Assembly: GCA_900553205.1 (NCBI GenBank)
Contig: USCK01000132.1
Span: forward strand, 1-5,076
DNA from: an uncultured bacterium
GTDB lineage: Bacteria > Cyanobacteriota > Vampirovibrionia > Gastranaerophilales > Gastranaerophilaceae
DNA: 5,076 nucleotides
Direction of reading: 5' to 3'
The notes under the pieces are model-generated. The model was not told the origin of the DNA and did no database searches. It saw only the letters and a program-made list of their open reading frames with translations. Shown piece after piece: positions 1 through 5,076 of this stretch. Each line of letters opens with the position of its first letter. Position 1 is the stretch's first letter. The position numbers and the translations under genes are program-made.

Positions 1-1124
1 ATACCATAGCTAACCAAAATGTTTCTATAGTTTCAGATATTGCAGGTACAACAACTGATGTCGTCGAAAAGTCTATGGAGTTGTTTCCTATAGGTCCTGT
101 AACATTTTTAGACACAGCAGGCATCAATGACACGACTGAACTCAAAGAACAAAGAACTGAAAAGACTCTCAGCATTATGCCAAGATGTGATGTTGTAGTT
201 TTGGTAATTGATTATAACGGTTTATCACAAGATGAGCATGACCTTATTGATAAATTTAATTCATTCAATATTCCTCTTTTAGTTGTTATAAACAAATACG
301 ATATTAACCAAATCTCATCTGAAAAATATAATGAAATACTTGAATTCACAAACCACATAATAGAAACCTCATCTATCAATGATAAAAACCTGACAGATAA
401 GTTCGTTGAAAATCTTGTAAAAGTTTTACCTGAAGAATTTATTACACCACCATCTATTCTTGGAGATAAAGTAAATAAAGGCGACAATGTCATATTAGTA
501 ACACCCATTGACAAAGAAGCTCCAAAAGGTAGATTAATTTTACCTGAGGTTCAAACAATAAGAGATTTACTTGATAATGATTGTATCGTAACCGTTGTTC
601 AAGAAAACAATTTAGAAAATGCTATTAATAATCTAAAAGTAAAACCTAAACTTGTTGTAACAGATTCCCAAGCCTTCAAAGCTGTAGATAGTATTGTTCC
701 TGAAGATATTAATATTACATCTTTTTCAATACTATTTGCCAGATTAAAAGGTGATTTAAAAACATTTTTAAAAGGTTGCGAAGCTATTGGTACATTAAAG
801 CCTAATGATAAAGTTTTAATCCTTGAAAGCTGTACACACCACTCAATAGATGATGATATTGCGAGAGTCAAAATTCCAAAGCTATTGCAAAACAAACTGG
901 GCTTTGAACTAAATTTTGACTACAAAACAGGGCATGACTTTCCTAGTATTTCAGGATACAAACTTATTATTCATTGTGGGGCATGCATGACCAACAGAAA
1001 AGAAGTCTTGTCCCGAATACTTATTGCAAACAAAAGAAATATACCTATTACAAACTATGGAATTACAATATCATACTGCCTAGGAATACTTGATAGAGCC
1101 ACAAAAATTTTCGAATGTGAATAA
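1..1124 (+). CDS. hydF: [FeFe]-hydrogenase H-cluster maturation GTPase HydF (5' end outside window)
   Basis: HydF is the GTPase and scaffold on which the 2Fe subcluster made by HydE and HydG is assembled before transfer to the [FeFe] hydrogenase HydA, in the cytoplasm. The frame is open from base 3, and 24 codons precede the first Met at base 75. They read as the G2 region (SDIAGTTTD), so the Met at 75 is internal. About 30 N-terminal residues including the P-loop lie outside the window. Counting from that Met, G3 is DTAG (13-16), G4 is NKYD (73-76), and a probable G5 is TSS (98-100). The C-terminal cluster site follows CxHx44HCxxC, with Cys253, His255, His300, Cys301 and Cys304, exactly as the family requires. 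The endings GHDFP and PITNYGI are also typical. No other maturation gene follows; hydE, hydG or hydA may lie upstream. No truncation is seen beyond the window edge. Confidence 0.97.
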   Translation, partial: TIANQNVSIVSDIAGTTTDVVEKSMELFPIGPVTFLDTAGINDTTELKEQRTEKTLSIMPRCDVVVLVIDYNGLSQDEHDLIDKFNSFNIPLLVVINKYDINQISSEKYNEILEFTNHIIETSSINDKNLTDKFVENLVKVLPEEFITPPSILGDKVNKGDNVILVTPIDKEAPKGRLILPEVQTIRDLLDNDCIVTVVQENNLENAINNLKVKPKLVVTDSQAFKAVDSIVPEDINITSFSILFARLKGDLKTFLKGCEAIGTLKPNDKVLILESCTHHSIDDDIARVKIPKLLQNKLGFELNFDYKTGHDFPSISGYKLIIHCGACMTNRKEVLSRILIANKRNIPITNYGITISYCLGILDRATKIFECE

Positions 1125-1128
1125 TTGT

Positions 1129-1150
1129 AAATCAAACACTTGTTAGATTT
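1129..1150 (+). terminator. Weak stem-loop after hydF, possible transcript end
   Basis: Five bases after the hydF stop, AAATC (1129-1133) pairs with GATTT (1146-1150), and AAC (1135-1137) pairs with GTT (1142-1144). One A-A mismatch separates the two helices, and the loop has four bases. The stem is AT-rich and is followed by CTAAAAATC rather than a run of T, so it is a poor intrinsic terminator. It is listed only because no better hydF terminator can be seen. Confidence 0.2.
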
Positions 1151-1214
1151 CTAAAAATCGGCTATTATTGCAGACGGGGTTAAAAAGAGTATGATTGATA
1201 ATTATAGAAGTTTT

Positions 1215-1244
1215 TTGTAAAGAATTTTAAAAATTCTGTAACAA
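1215..1244 (+). other. Leader stem-loop of unknown role
   Basis: AGAATTT (1221-1227) and AAATTCT (1231-1237) form a perfect 7-bp stem with a 3-base loop. Beyond a small internal loop, TTGT (1215-1218) can pair with ACAA (1241-1244). The T-run lies before the stem (1211-1216), so it does not look like an intrinsic terminator on either strand. If transcription of the gene at 1311 begins upstream of it, the hairpin sits in its 5' leader. AT-only stems of this size are common by chance in such DNA. Confidence 0.25.
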
Positions 1245-1278
1245 ACTAGCAATTTCTCTGATTTATCGAACTTATTTT

Positions 1279-1284
1279 TATTAT
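1279..1284 (+). promoter_or_regulatory. Candidate -10 box for the 1311 gene
   Basis: TATTAT at 1279-1284 matches the sigma70 -10 consensus at five of six bases and lies 26 bases before the TTG start. At the right spacing the -35 position (1256-1261, CTCTGA) does not match the consensus. The call rests on the -10 box alone, in AT-rich DNA where such hexamers are frequent. Confidence 0.2.
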
Positions 1285-1294
1285 AGACGTGTAT

Positions 1295-1302
1295 AGGGAA
1301 GG
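1295..1302 (+). promoter_or_regulatory. Ribosome binding site that fixes a TTG start
   Basis: AGGGAAGG at 1295-1302 is a purine-rich Shine-Dalgarno-type sequence with an 8-base spacer to TTG at 1311. An in-frame stop (TAA, 1308-1310) sits directly before the TTG, so the gene cannot start further upstream. The next in-frame ATG is 36 codons downstream, has no such site and would remove the F-K-G motif. Together these support TTG as the true start. Confidence 0.65.
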
Positions 1303-1310
1303 TAAGTTAA

Positions 1311-3365
1311 TTGATTTCTAATTCTACAACAGTAAGTATCAATAATAATCGTGTAAAAAACACTAATAATAAACAAAATCAAAACAATCCAAAGTTCAAA
1401 GGCTTTGGTGGTGCTATTATGAATGGCGCAGGTTGGGCTATGAATAGTATTGAAAACGGTGGTTTTGTTGCGTCTTTCCTTATACAAGATACTCTTGGCA
1501 TGACAGTTCCAAGAACTCGAGAAGGGCTATATAGAGATAGAGATAAGAAAAACCTTAAATTCAAAGACATGAATTTTAAAGAAGCTGGCGAAGTTTTCAT
1601 CAGAGAATTCTTATCTGGACCTCTAATGATGTTCACTCCATTTGCTGTATTTGCTTTGACAAAGAAATTTATTGGCAAATCTACTTTCACAAACACTGGT
1701 TTATTGAAAAAAATGGGTAAAAACTTTACAGAGGTAGTAAAAAATAAAGCTTCTGGGGAATCTGTAAAAGGCTTGAAAGAAAAATTCTATCGCAAGTCTA
1801 TAAAACACATGGTTTCTCATACTACTCCTGAAGCTTCTGCACAAAAAACTAATGATGTTGTAAATACAATTTACGGTCATGTTGAAAAACTTGATGAGTT
1901 GGAAGCTAACGTTAAGAATGCTAAAGGTCTATCTTTCAAAGATAAATTCTTAAACATTTTCCGTAAAAAATCTGATAAAGTTGTTTCTGAAAAACAAAAA
2001 ATACAAAATGAAATTGCAAATACGAAATCAAATATTGCTAATGAATTTAACAATTTCCACACAGAAAATTCAAGTAATTTACAATATGCTAACAAAATAA
2101 AATTAGATAATGAAACTTATAACTCAGAAAATGCTATTACTGCAATGAGAAGTTATGCTTCTGACATTCTTAAAAACAAGAAAGCTGAAGATATTACTGA
2201 ACAAACTGCCAAACAGTTTGAAAAAACTTCTATGGCTAAACGAATCTTCTCTACTGTTGTTGCTTCTTTAGCTACTATTGGTTCAACATCAATTGTTCCT
2301 TCTCTATATGCAATTTTAAACCCAGTTCCACCGAGTGCATTAGATAACTCTTGTGATAATCCTACTCATAAACATAACGAAAATGTGACACCAAAAGTGG
2401 CACAACCTCAACAACAACCTGCTAACAAAAATGGTAATGTTCAATTTAAAGGTAATATTTTAAAACAATTACAATTTGATGGTAATCAATTAACACCTAT
2501 GCTAATGACGACCTTAGCTGCAGGTGGACTTGTTGCACCAAGAATAAATACAGCAATAAAACGTGCGCCTATAGACAAAGAAACTGGTAAAAAAGATCTT
2601 ATAGAAGTTCCAGAAATTCTAACAAGAGACATAACTTCTACAGTAGCAGTAACATGTGGAGTTCCAATTCTTACAAAAGCAATGGTTAATTTGTATGAAA
2701 AACCTACTGGCTTTGTTCTTACAAATGGTTCTCATAAGAAAACTTCTATATTCAAGAAAGTTTTAGACACAATCAACCCATTAAGCAGCGTTGGACCATT
2801 CAGTAATAAAGATATCAAAGAAATTTACGGTAATGTTGATAACAAAGCTAAATTAACAAACTTTGCACAATTTATAGACAAAAACGATGGTAATTTGTTT
2901 AAGGTATTCAAAACATTGAAAAATGGAAAATCATCTTTTGCTGGAACTGTAGCTGATTTTGATGCAATCTCTAAATTAGACAATAAATCTGCAAATGCTA
3001 AGATTATGGAAGTTATCGCAAACAACTTTGACGATAAAAAAGTTAAAACCTTAATGGAGGCTACAAAATCTGGAAAACCTAATGGAATGTTAAAACGTGC
3101 AAGAGGTTTGAACTCATTACCTAGATTTGTGAACACATTGATTCTTGTTCCTTCATTCCTTGGTATCATTCTTCCTAAAATAGTTTATGGTATCACTGCT
3201 AAGAACCGTAAAAAAGCAGAAATGGCAAAAACACCAAAAGGAATCAATGAACTTGAAACACCAATCAACAATACACCATTAATAATCCAAAACTCTAAAA
3301 ATATATCTAAGTCTTTTGGACAAACAAAAACTTTTGATAAATTAAAACAACACAACAACAAATAA
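1311..3365 (+). CDS. Multi-pass membrane protein of two tandem modules, each after an F-K-G motif; function unknown
   Basis: I do not recognise a characterised family. The 684-residue product starts with TTG. Residues 1-26 are Asn/Thr-rich and presumably disordered, followed by PKFKGFGG (27-34). Module 1 has a helix ending in V-P-R (52-68), then E94-xxx-R98-E99 leading into a hydrophobic segment (101-117). A long charged, partly coiled-coil stretch (123-305) follows, then a hydrophobic segment starting at R311 (T315, G324, P330, Y333). A linker (340-392) is Gln/Asn-rich, with Cys348, His353 and His355 close together and a second motif, VQFKGN (377-382). Module 2 repeats the order: A-P-R (409-411), E435-xxx-R439-D440, hydrophobic segment (441-460), insert (465-602), hydrophobic segment from R605 (T609, G618, P622, Y626). 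There is no cleavable signal peptide. It probably sits in the cytoplasmic membrane with about four to six segments. The gene 35 bases downstream is likely co-transcribed. Confidence 0.88.
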   Translation: MISNSTTVSINNNRVKNTNNKQNQNNPKFKGFGGAIMNGAGWAMNSIENGGFVASFLIQDTLGMTVPRTREGLYRDRDKKNLKFKDMNFKEAGEVFIREFLSGPLMMFTPFAVFALTKKFIGKSTFTNTGLLKKMGKNFTEVVKNKASGESVKGLKEKFYRKSIKHMVSHTTPEASAQKTNDVVNTIYGHVEKLDELEANVKNAKGLSFKDKFLNIFRKKSDKVVSEKQKIQNEIANTKSNIANEFNNFHTENSSNLQYANKIKLDNETYNSENAITAMRSYASDILKNKKAEDITEQTAKQFEKTSMAKRIFSTVVASLATIGSTSIVPSLYAILNPVPPSALDNSCDNPTHKHNENVTPKVAQPQQQPANKNGNVQFKGNILKQLQFDGNQLTPMLMTTLAAGGLVAPRINTAIKRAPIDKETGKKDLIEVPEILTRDITSTVAVTCGVPILTKAMVNLYEKPTGFVLTNGSHKKTSIFKKVLDTINPLSSVGPFSNKDIKEIYGNVDNKAKLTNFAQFIDKNDGNLFKVFKTLKNGKSSFAGTVADFDAISKLDNKSANAKIMEVIANNFDDKKVKTLMEATKSGKPNGMLKRARGLNSLPRFVNTLILVPSFLGIILPKIVYGITAKNRKKAEMAKTPKGINELETPINNTPLIIQNSKNISKSFGQTKTFDKLKQHNNK

Positions 3366-3386
3366 AAACAACTATTGGCAAATATT

Positions 3387-3391
3387 AGGAG
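3387..3391 (+). promoter_or_regulatory. Ribosome binding site of the 3401 gene
   Basis: AGGAG at 3387-3391, followed by AAG, lies nine bases before the ATG at 3401. It supports that start and translation from a shared transcript, since the gap after the preceding stop is only 35 bases and contains no terminator. Confidence 0.75.
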
Positions 3392-3400
3392 AAGTATAAA

Positions 3401-4201
3401 ATGATAACATTAAGAAGCAACAACTATGCAAATCTACTGCAATTCAGAAGCAGTAAAAACTCCCAAAAAACAGAATCTGACAATACCGTTCCTGAACACA
3501 AAACAAGACATTCTGCAAACAACAAATATACTACAGGTATAATTGCTACATCAGCTTTTATTGCAGGCTTAGGCGCAAATAAATTACTCGTACCTACGGA
3601 ATCAATGGCAAATACAAAAACCGAAATGTATGCCCCTGCAAGAAATAATACAGAAGAAGCATCTTCTACAGATATCAGTTGGGAAGATGCAACAGCTCAA
3701 CAAAGACCTCAACAAAGAAGAACTACAACACCTCAAAAAACAAGACCTGCAAATTCTGATTATTGGTACTACACAAAACGCAACACCGTAACTGGCGAAA
3801 ACGGTGAAAAATATACAGAAATAAGTCAATATGTTGTACACGAACAACAAGATCTATTAACAAAAACATATAAAAATGCACAAGGTAAAGTAATTCAAAA
3901 AGAAGAATACAACAGATATGTATCTGTTCCTCTTTATGAAAAAACAACTCTTGAAAACGGTAAACTTTACCAAGAAAAAGAATATGAGAAATTCAATTAT
4001 AATAGCAAAACTCCAACAAAAGGTTATATAAAAGTCGCTCGTGATGATGGTTCTACAGATACTTATGATGTTGATTTTAGAATCCAAATGCAATTAAATA
4101 AAAATAAACATACAAACCCACCTCAAAAGCAACAACAAAACAATAATAGCAGTGGTACAGGTTTTGGCGATGCACTTTATGACCAAATATTTGGGAATTA
4201 A
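3401..4201 (+). CDS. Single-pass membrane-anchored protein with beta-hairpin-like repeats; function unknown
   Basis: I do not recognise this 266-residue protein. After a polar N-terminus (1-43, including LLQFRSS, a loose match to the F-K-G motif of the neighbour), a hydrophobic segment (45-64, rich in Ile, Ala and Gly) looks like an uncleaved anchor or a late signal sequence. Residues 70-118 are a Thr/Gln/Arg/Pro-rich linker. Residues 120-228 hold four similar units, each a Tyr- and Lys/Glu-rich strand, a Gly turn and another strand. The turn glycines are Gly135, Gly162, Gly187 and Gly217, 25-30 residues apart, with motifs such as GENGEKY, AQGKVIQ and ENGKLYQ. The pattern recalls MORN- or YD-like repeats, without matching either convincingly. 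The tail (231-250) is Gln/Asn/Lys-rich and the protein ends in GFGDALYDQIFGN. The C-terminal part probably faces the periplasm or cell surface. It is likely the second gene of an operon with the membrane protein upstream. Confidence 0.87.
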   Translation: MITLRSNNYANLLQFRSSKNSQKTESDNTVPEHKTRHSANNKYTTGIIATSAFIAGLGANKLLVPTESMANTKTEMYAPARNNTEEASSTDISWEDATAQQRPQQRRTTTPQKTRPANSDYWYYTKRNTVTGENGEKYTEISQYVVHEQQDLLTKTYKNAQGKVIQKEEYNRYVSVPLYEKTTLENGKLYQEKEYEKFNYNSKTPTKGYIKVARDDGSTDTYDVDFRIQMQLNKNKHTNPPQKQQQNNNSSGTGFGDALYDQIFGN

Positions 4202-4216
4202 TTAGATATATTCAAC

Positions 4217-4250
4217 AAAAAAGATTATCCTTATTGGATAATCTTTCTTA
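4217..4250 (+). terminator. Intrinsic terminator ending the 1311-4201 unit, possibly bidirectional
   Basis: A perfect 11-bp stem, AAAGATTATCC (4220-4230) with GGATAATCTTT (4236-4246), has a 5-base loop (TTATT). It starts 18 bases after the stop at 4201. Six A precede the stem body and the 3' side runs into TTTCTTATAAG, so it can terminate plus-strand transcription. On the minus strand the stem is followed by a run of six T, so it could also stop transcripts arriving from the convergent gene. Confidence 0.8.
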
Positions 4251-4294
4251 TAAGCAAATTTTTATCATTCTATTTCTAACAAGCCTTGCCAGAG

Positions 4295-4318
4295 ATTCTT
4301 CGGCTAAAGCCTCTGAAT
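4295..4318. other. Internal stem-loop 1 of the GC-richer element
   Basis: ATTC (4295-4298) pairs with GAAT (4315-4318) and GGCT (4302-4305) pairs with AGCC (4308-4311) around a symmetric 3x3 internal loop. The apical loop is only two bases if all pairs form, so the top pair probably opens. An alternative uses CAGAG (4290-4294) with CTCTG (4311-4315), which competes with the outer pairing of the element. Confidence 0.35.
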
Positions 4319-4361
4319 GAACCATCTTACGACTGCACCTCGCATTAAACGGCAACGCTCC

Positions 4362-4398
4362 AAATCAAATCGAAAAGCGTGGTTTCCGATTATGATTT
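4362..4398. other. Internal stem-loop 2 of the GC-richer element
   Basis: AAATCA (4362-4367), AATC (4368-4371, partly) and GAAA (4372-4375) pair back with TTTC (4383-4386), GATT (4388-4391) and TGATTT (4393-4398), with single-base bulges at C4387 and A4392. The loop is AGCGTGG (4376-4382). It gives about 13-14 pairs in a 37-base hairpin, the longest inside the element. Confidence 0.4.
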
Positions 4399-4435
4399 GT
4401 CGTCTTTCGCTTCGCTCATGCCTCTGCTCGGCTTG

Positions 4436-4465
4436 CAAAAATAAAACCACTATAGGATAGTGGTT
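4436..4465 (-). terminator. Intrinsic terminator of the minus-strand gene at 4539
   Basis: AACCACTAT (4445-4453) and ATAGTGGTT (4457-4465) form a perfect 9-bp stem with a 3-base loop. Read on the minus strand, the stem runs directly into TTTTATTTTT, a classic U-tract. It lies about 75 bases past the stop codon of the minus-strand gene, with nothing else between that needs it. On the plus strand it is flanked by A-rich sequence and would be weak. Confidence 0.75.
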
Positions 4466-4473
4466 AAAAATTT

Positions 4474-4501
4474 ATTATAGGGAAATAAAATTATAGGGAA
4501 A
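4474..4501. repeat. Direct repeat ATTATAGGGAAA, two copies 16 bases apart
   Basis: ATTATAGGGAAA occurs at 4474-4485 and again at 4490-4501, separated by TAAA. The 9-base core TATAGGGAA also occurs at 1292-1300, where it overlaps the ribosome binding site of the TTG-start gene. All three copies are intergenic. No role is evident; protein binding, or remnants of a duplicated leader, are possible. Confidence 0.4.
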
Positions 4502-4522
4502 AATTATGTTAGAATCTTTTAA

Positions 4523-4541
4523 TAATCTTCAGCTAAGATTA
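4523..4541 (-). other. Short hairpin overlapping the stop codon of the minus-strand gene
   Basis: TAATCTT (4523-4529) and AAGATTA (4535-4541) make a 7-bp stem with loop CAGCT, and the stop codon (4539-4541) is part of it. On the minus strand it is followed only by TTAAAAG, so it is at best an auxiliary terminator or an mRNA 3'-end stabiliser. Confidence 0.25.
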
Positions 4542-5076
4542 AGCATTGAATGTTTTGAATGAAGTTTCAATGTTTTTGCTGATAACCTTGTTTACTGCGT
4601 CCATTTCAGTTTGGATAGCAGAGTGTTCAGTGTTTAATTGAGATAATCTCAATTCAAGGTTTTTATCTTGAGCTTGAAGAATTTCTATATGAGCATTAAT
4701 TTCATTTTGTTTTTGGTCATATACATATTGGTCATAAGTATATTGGTTGTAAGCATCTTCATAAGCATTATCATCTGTTTCTGTGCTTGCAGTCATAGTG
4801 TAAGTATTACCTTCTGCATCTGTCATAGATGAGATTCTGCCAGTTGTATCAAATTCGATTTGAACACCACTTAATTGAGTTTTTTGAGATTTGTTCATAG
4901 ATGCAACTGCAAAAGTTGTTATGCTTAGTGTTGAATTGTTAGCACTTTTTTCAACATCTTCTTTCTTAGCAAATCTGATACCGGTGCTTGATTTGTATTG
5001 GTAGTATTCATTAATATCTAAACCTGCGTTGATGAAAGCTTCTTTGTATTCAGAACCAACTGTAGAGAAAGTTGTA
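4539..5076 (-). CDS. Uncharacterised protein with C-terminal coiled coil (5' end outside window)
   Basis: The minus frame is open from the window edge (base 5075) to the TAA at 4539-4541, giving 178 visible residues. The first in-frame ATG (4896-4898) is residue 60, has no ribosome binding site and continues a well-formed upstream frame, so the gene starts beyond the window. Visible residues 1-59 include EYKEAFINAGLDI and the basic stretch RFAKKED. Residues 70-95 contain a Gly-turn beta pattern (GVQIEFDTTGRI, then DAEGNTYT) resembling a YD-type repeat. Residues 105-121 are Tyr/Asp/Gln-rich, with six Tyr in 15 residues. Residues 116-170 are a strongly helical, heptad-like segment (LELRLSQLN, then MDAVNKVI), and the protein ends in SFKTFNA. 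No membrane segment is seen. I cannot name the family. It converges on the plus-strand operon and has its own terminator at 4436-4465. Confidence 0.88.
   Translation of the reverse strand, partial: TTFSTVGSEYKEAFINAGLDINEYYQYKSSTGIRFAKKEDVEKSANNSTLSITTFAVASMNKSQKTQLSGVQIEFDTTGRISSMTDAEGNTYTMTASTETDDNAYEDAYNQYTYDQYVYDQKQNEINAHIEILQAQDKNLELRLSQLNTEHSAIQTEMDAVNKVISKNIETSFKTFNA

Larger units (their letters stand above)
4280..4435. repeat. GC-richer intergenic element with imperfect terminal inverted repeats
   Basis: This 156-base block is about 49% GC, clearly above the AT-rich flanks. Its ends are inverted repeats: CAAGCC (4280-4285) pairs with GGCTTG (4430-4435), and CAGAG (4290-4294) pairs with CTCTG (4422-4426), with a 4/3-base internal loop. 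It contains two internal stem-loops (listed separately) and a TTCGCTTCGCTC-type stretch (4406-4417), and I see no gene in it. Composition, position between convergent genes and end pairing suggest a dispersed repeat of MITE or REP type, or a structured RNA. No flanking target duplication is visible. Whether it recurs in the genome cannot be told from one copy. Confidence 0.4.

Noticed and set aside
212..895. Minus-strand open frames at 212-514 and 599-895
   Set aside because: They are antisense to the firm hydF coding frame, lack ribosome binding sites, and are Ser/Leu/Phe-rich, as expected for shadows of AT-rich genes.
75..1124. Met at base 75 as the start of hydF
   Set aside because: The frame is open upstream to base 3, and those 24 codons encode the G2 GTTTD region that every HydF has between the P-loop and this position.
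1281..3169. Minus-strand open frames at 1281-1487, 1379-1696, 1877-2095 and 2825-3169
   Set aside because: All lie antisense within or across the 684-residue gene, whose repeat structure and membrane pattern show it is the real coding strand.
3602..4093. Minus-strand Cys/Phe/Ile-rich frames at 3602-3850, 3723-3947 and 3857-4093
   Set aside because: Their compositions are reverse-complement artefacts of the Lys/Glu/Gln/Thr codons of the 266-residue gene; apparent membrane character is spurious.
4280..4435. A tRNA, 4.5S (SRP) RNA or other known small RNA in the GC-richer block
   Set aside because: No GTTCRANNC T-arm, no cloverleaf and no SRP GGAAG-type loop signature could be found.
4449..4459. 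T7-like promoter core (CACTATAGG) near the minus-strand terminator
   Set aside because: Only the 3' part of a phage promoter is matched, and the bases are fully explained as one arm and loop of the perfect terminator stem.
4506..4562. An 18-codon plus-strand open frame preceded by TATAGGGAA
   Set aside because: The GGGAA could act as a weak ribosome binding site, but the frame overlaps the end of the minus-strand gene, has no plus-strand promoter and is too short to judge.
4539..4898. Met at 4898 (minus) as the start of a 119-residue gene
   Set aside because: The frame continues without a stop to the window edge with sensible protein sequence, and no ribosome binding site precedes that Met.
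1..5076. CRISPR arrays, transposase genes, phage or toxin-antitoxin modules
   Set aside because: No regularly spaced repeats with spacers, no transposase or integrase motifs, and no small paired genes were found on either strand.

Overview
The window is AT-rich bacterial DNA with four protein-coding genes, two of them cut by the window edges. The best clue to the organism is a mix of two things. One is an [FeFe]-hydrogenase maturation GTPase (HydF), which implies a fermentative anaerobe. The other is a low-complexity, Asn/Lys-rich protein carrying short 'F-K-G' motifs. From memory, such motifs are common near the N-termini of many uncharacterised proteins in gut Gastranaerophilales (Melainabacteria / Vampirovibrionia, the non-photosynthetic sister lineage of Cyanobacteria). 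That assignment is an inference; only HydF is a firm functional call.

Layout. Bases 1-1124 (+) are the 3' nine-tenths or so of hydF, entered just downstream of its P-loop. Bases 1125-1310 are a non-coding leader with two weak stem-loops, a poor promoter candidate and a clear ribosome binding site. Bases 1311-3365 (+) encode a 684-residue multi-pass membrane protein starting with TTG. It appears to be two tandem copies of one module, each preceded by an F-K-G motif. Bases 3401-4201 (+), 35 bases downstream and with a good ribosome binding site, encode a 266-residue protein. It has one N-terminal membrane segment, a low-complexity linker, a series of beta-hairpin-like repeats and a Gln/Asn-rich tail. 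A strong hairpin at 4217-4250 ends this transcription unit.

Bases 4202-4538 are non-coding and lie between convergent genes. They hold the terminator of the plus-strand unit, a 156-base element of about 49% GC bounded by imperfect inverted repeats, a terminator for the minus-strand gene, and a 16-base-period direct repeat. Bases 4539-5076 (-) are the 3' end of a gene whose start lies outside the window. Its product has a glycine-turn beta segment, a Tyr/Asp/Gln-rich stretch and a C-terminal coiled coil.

How the genes relate: hydF probably belongs to a separate unit upstream. The 684- and 266-residue genes look like a two-gene operon encoding a multi-pass membrane protein and a single-pass, surface- or periplasm-facing partner. 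Their function cannot be read from the sequence. The two-module membrane protein with its partner, and the GC-rich inverted-repeat element, are the most interesting parts.
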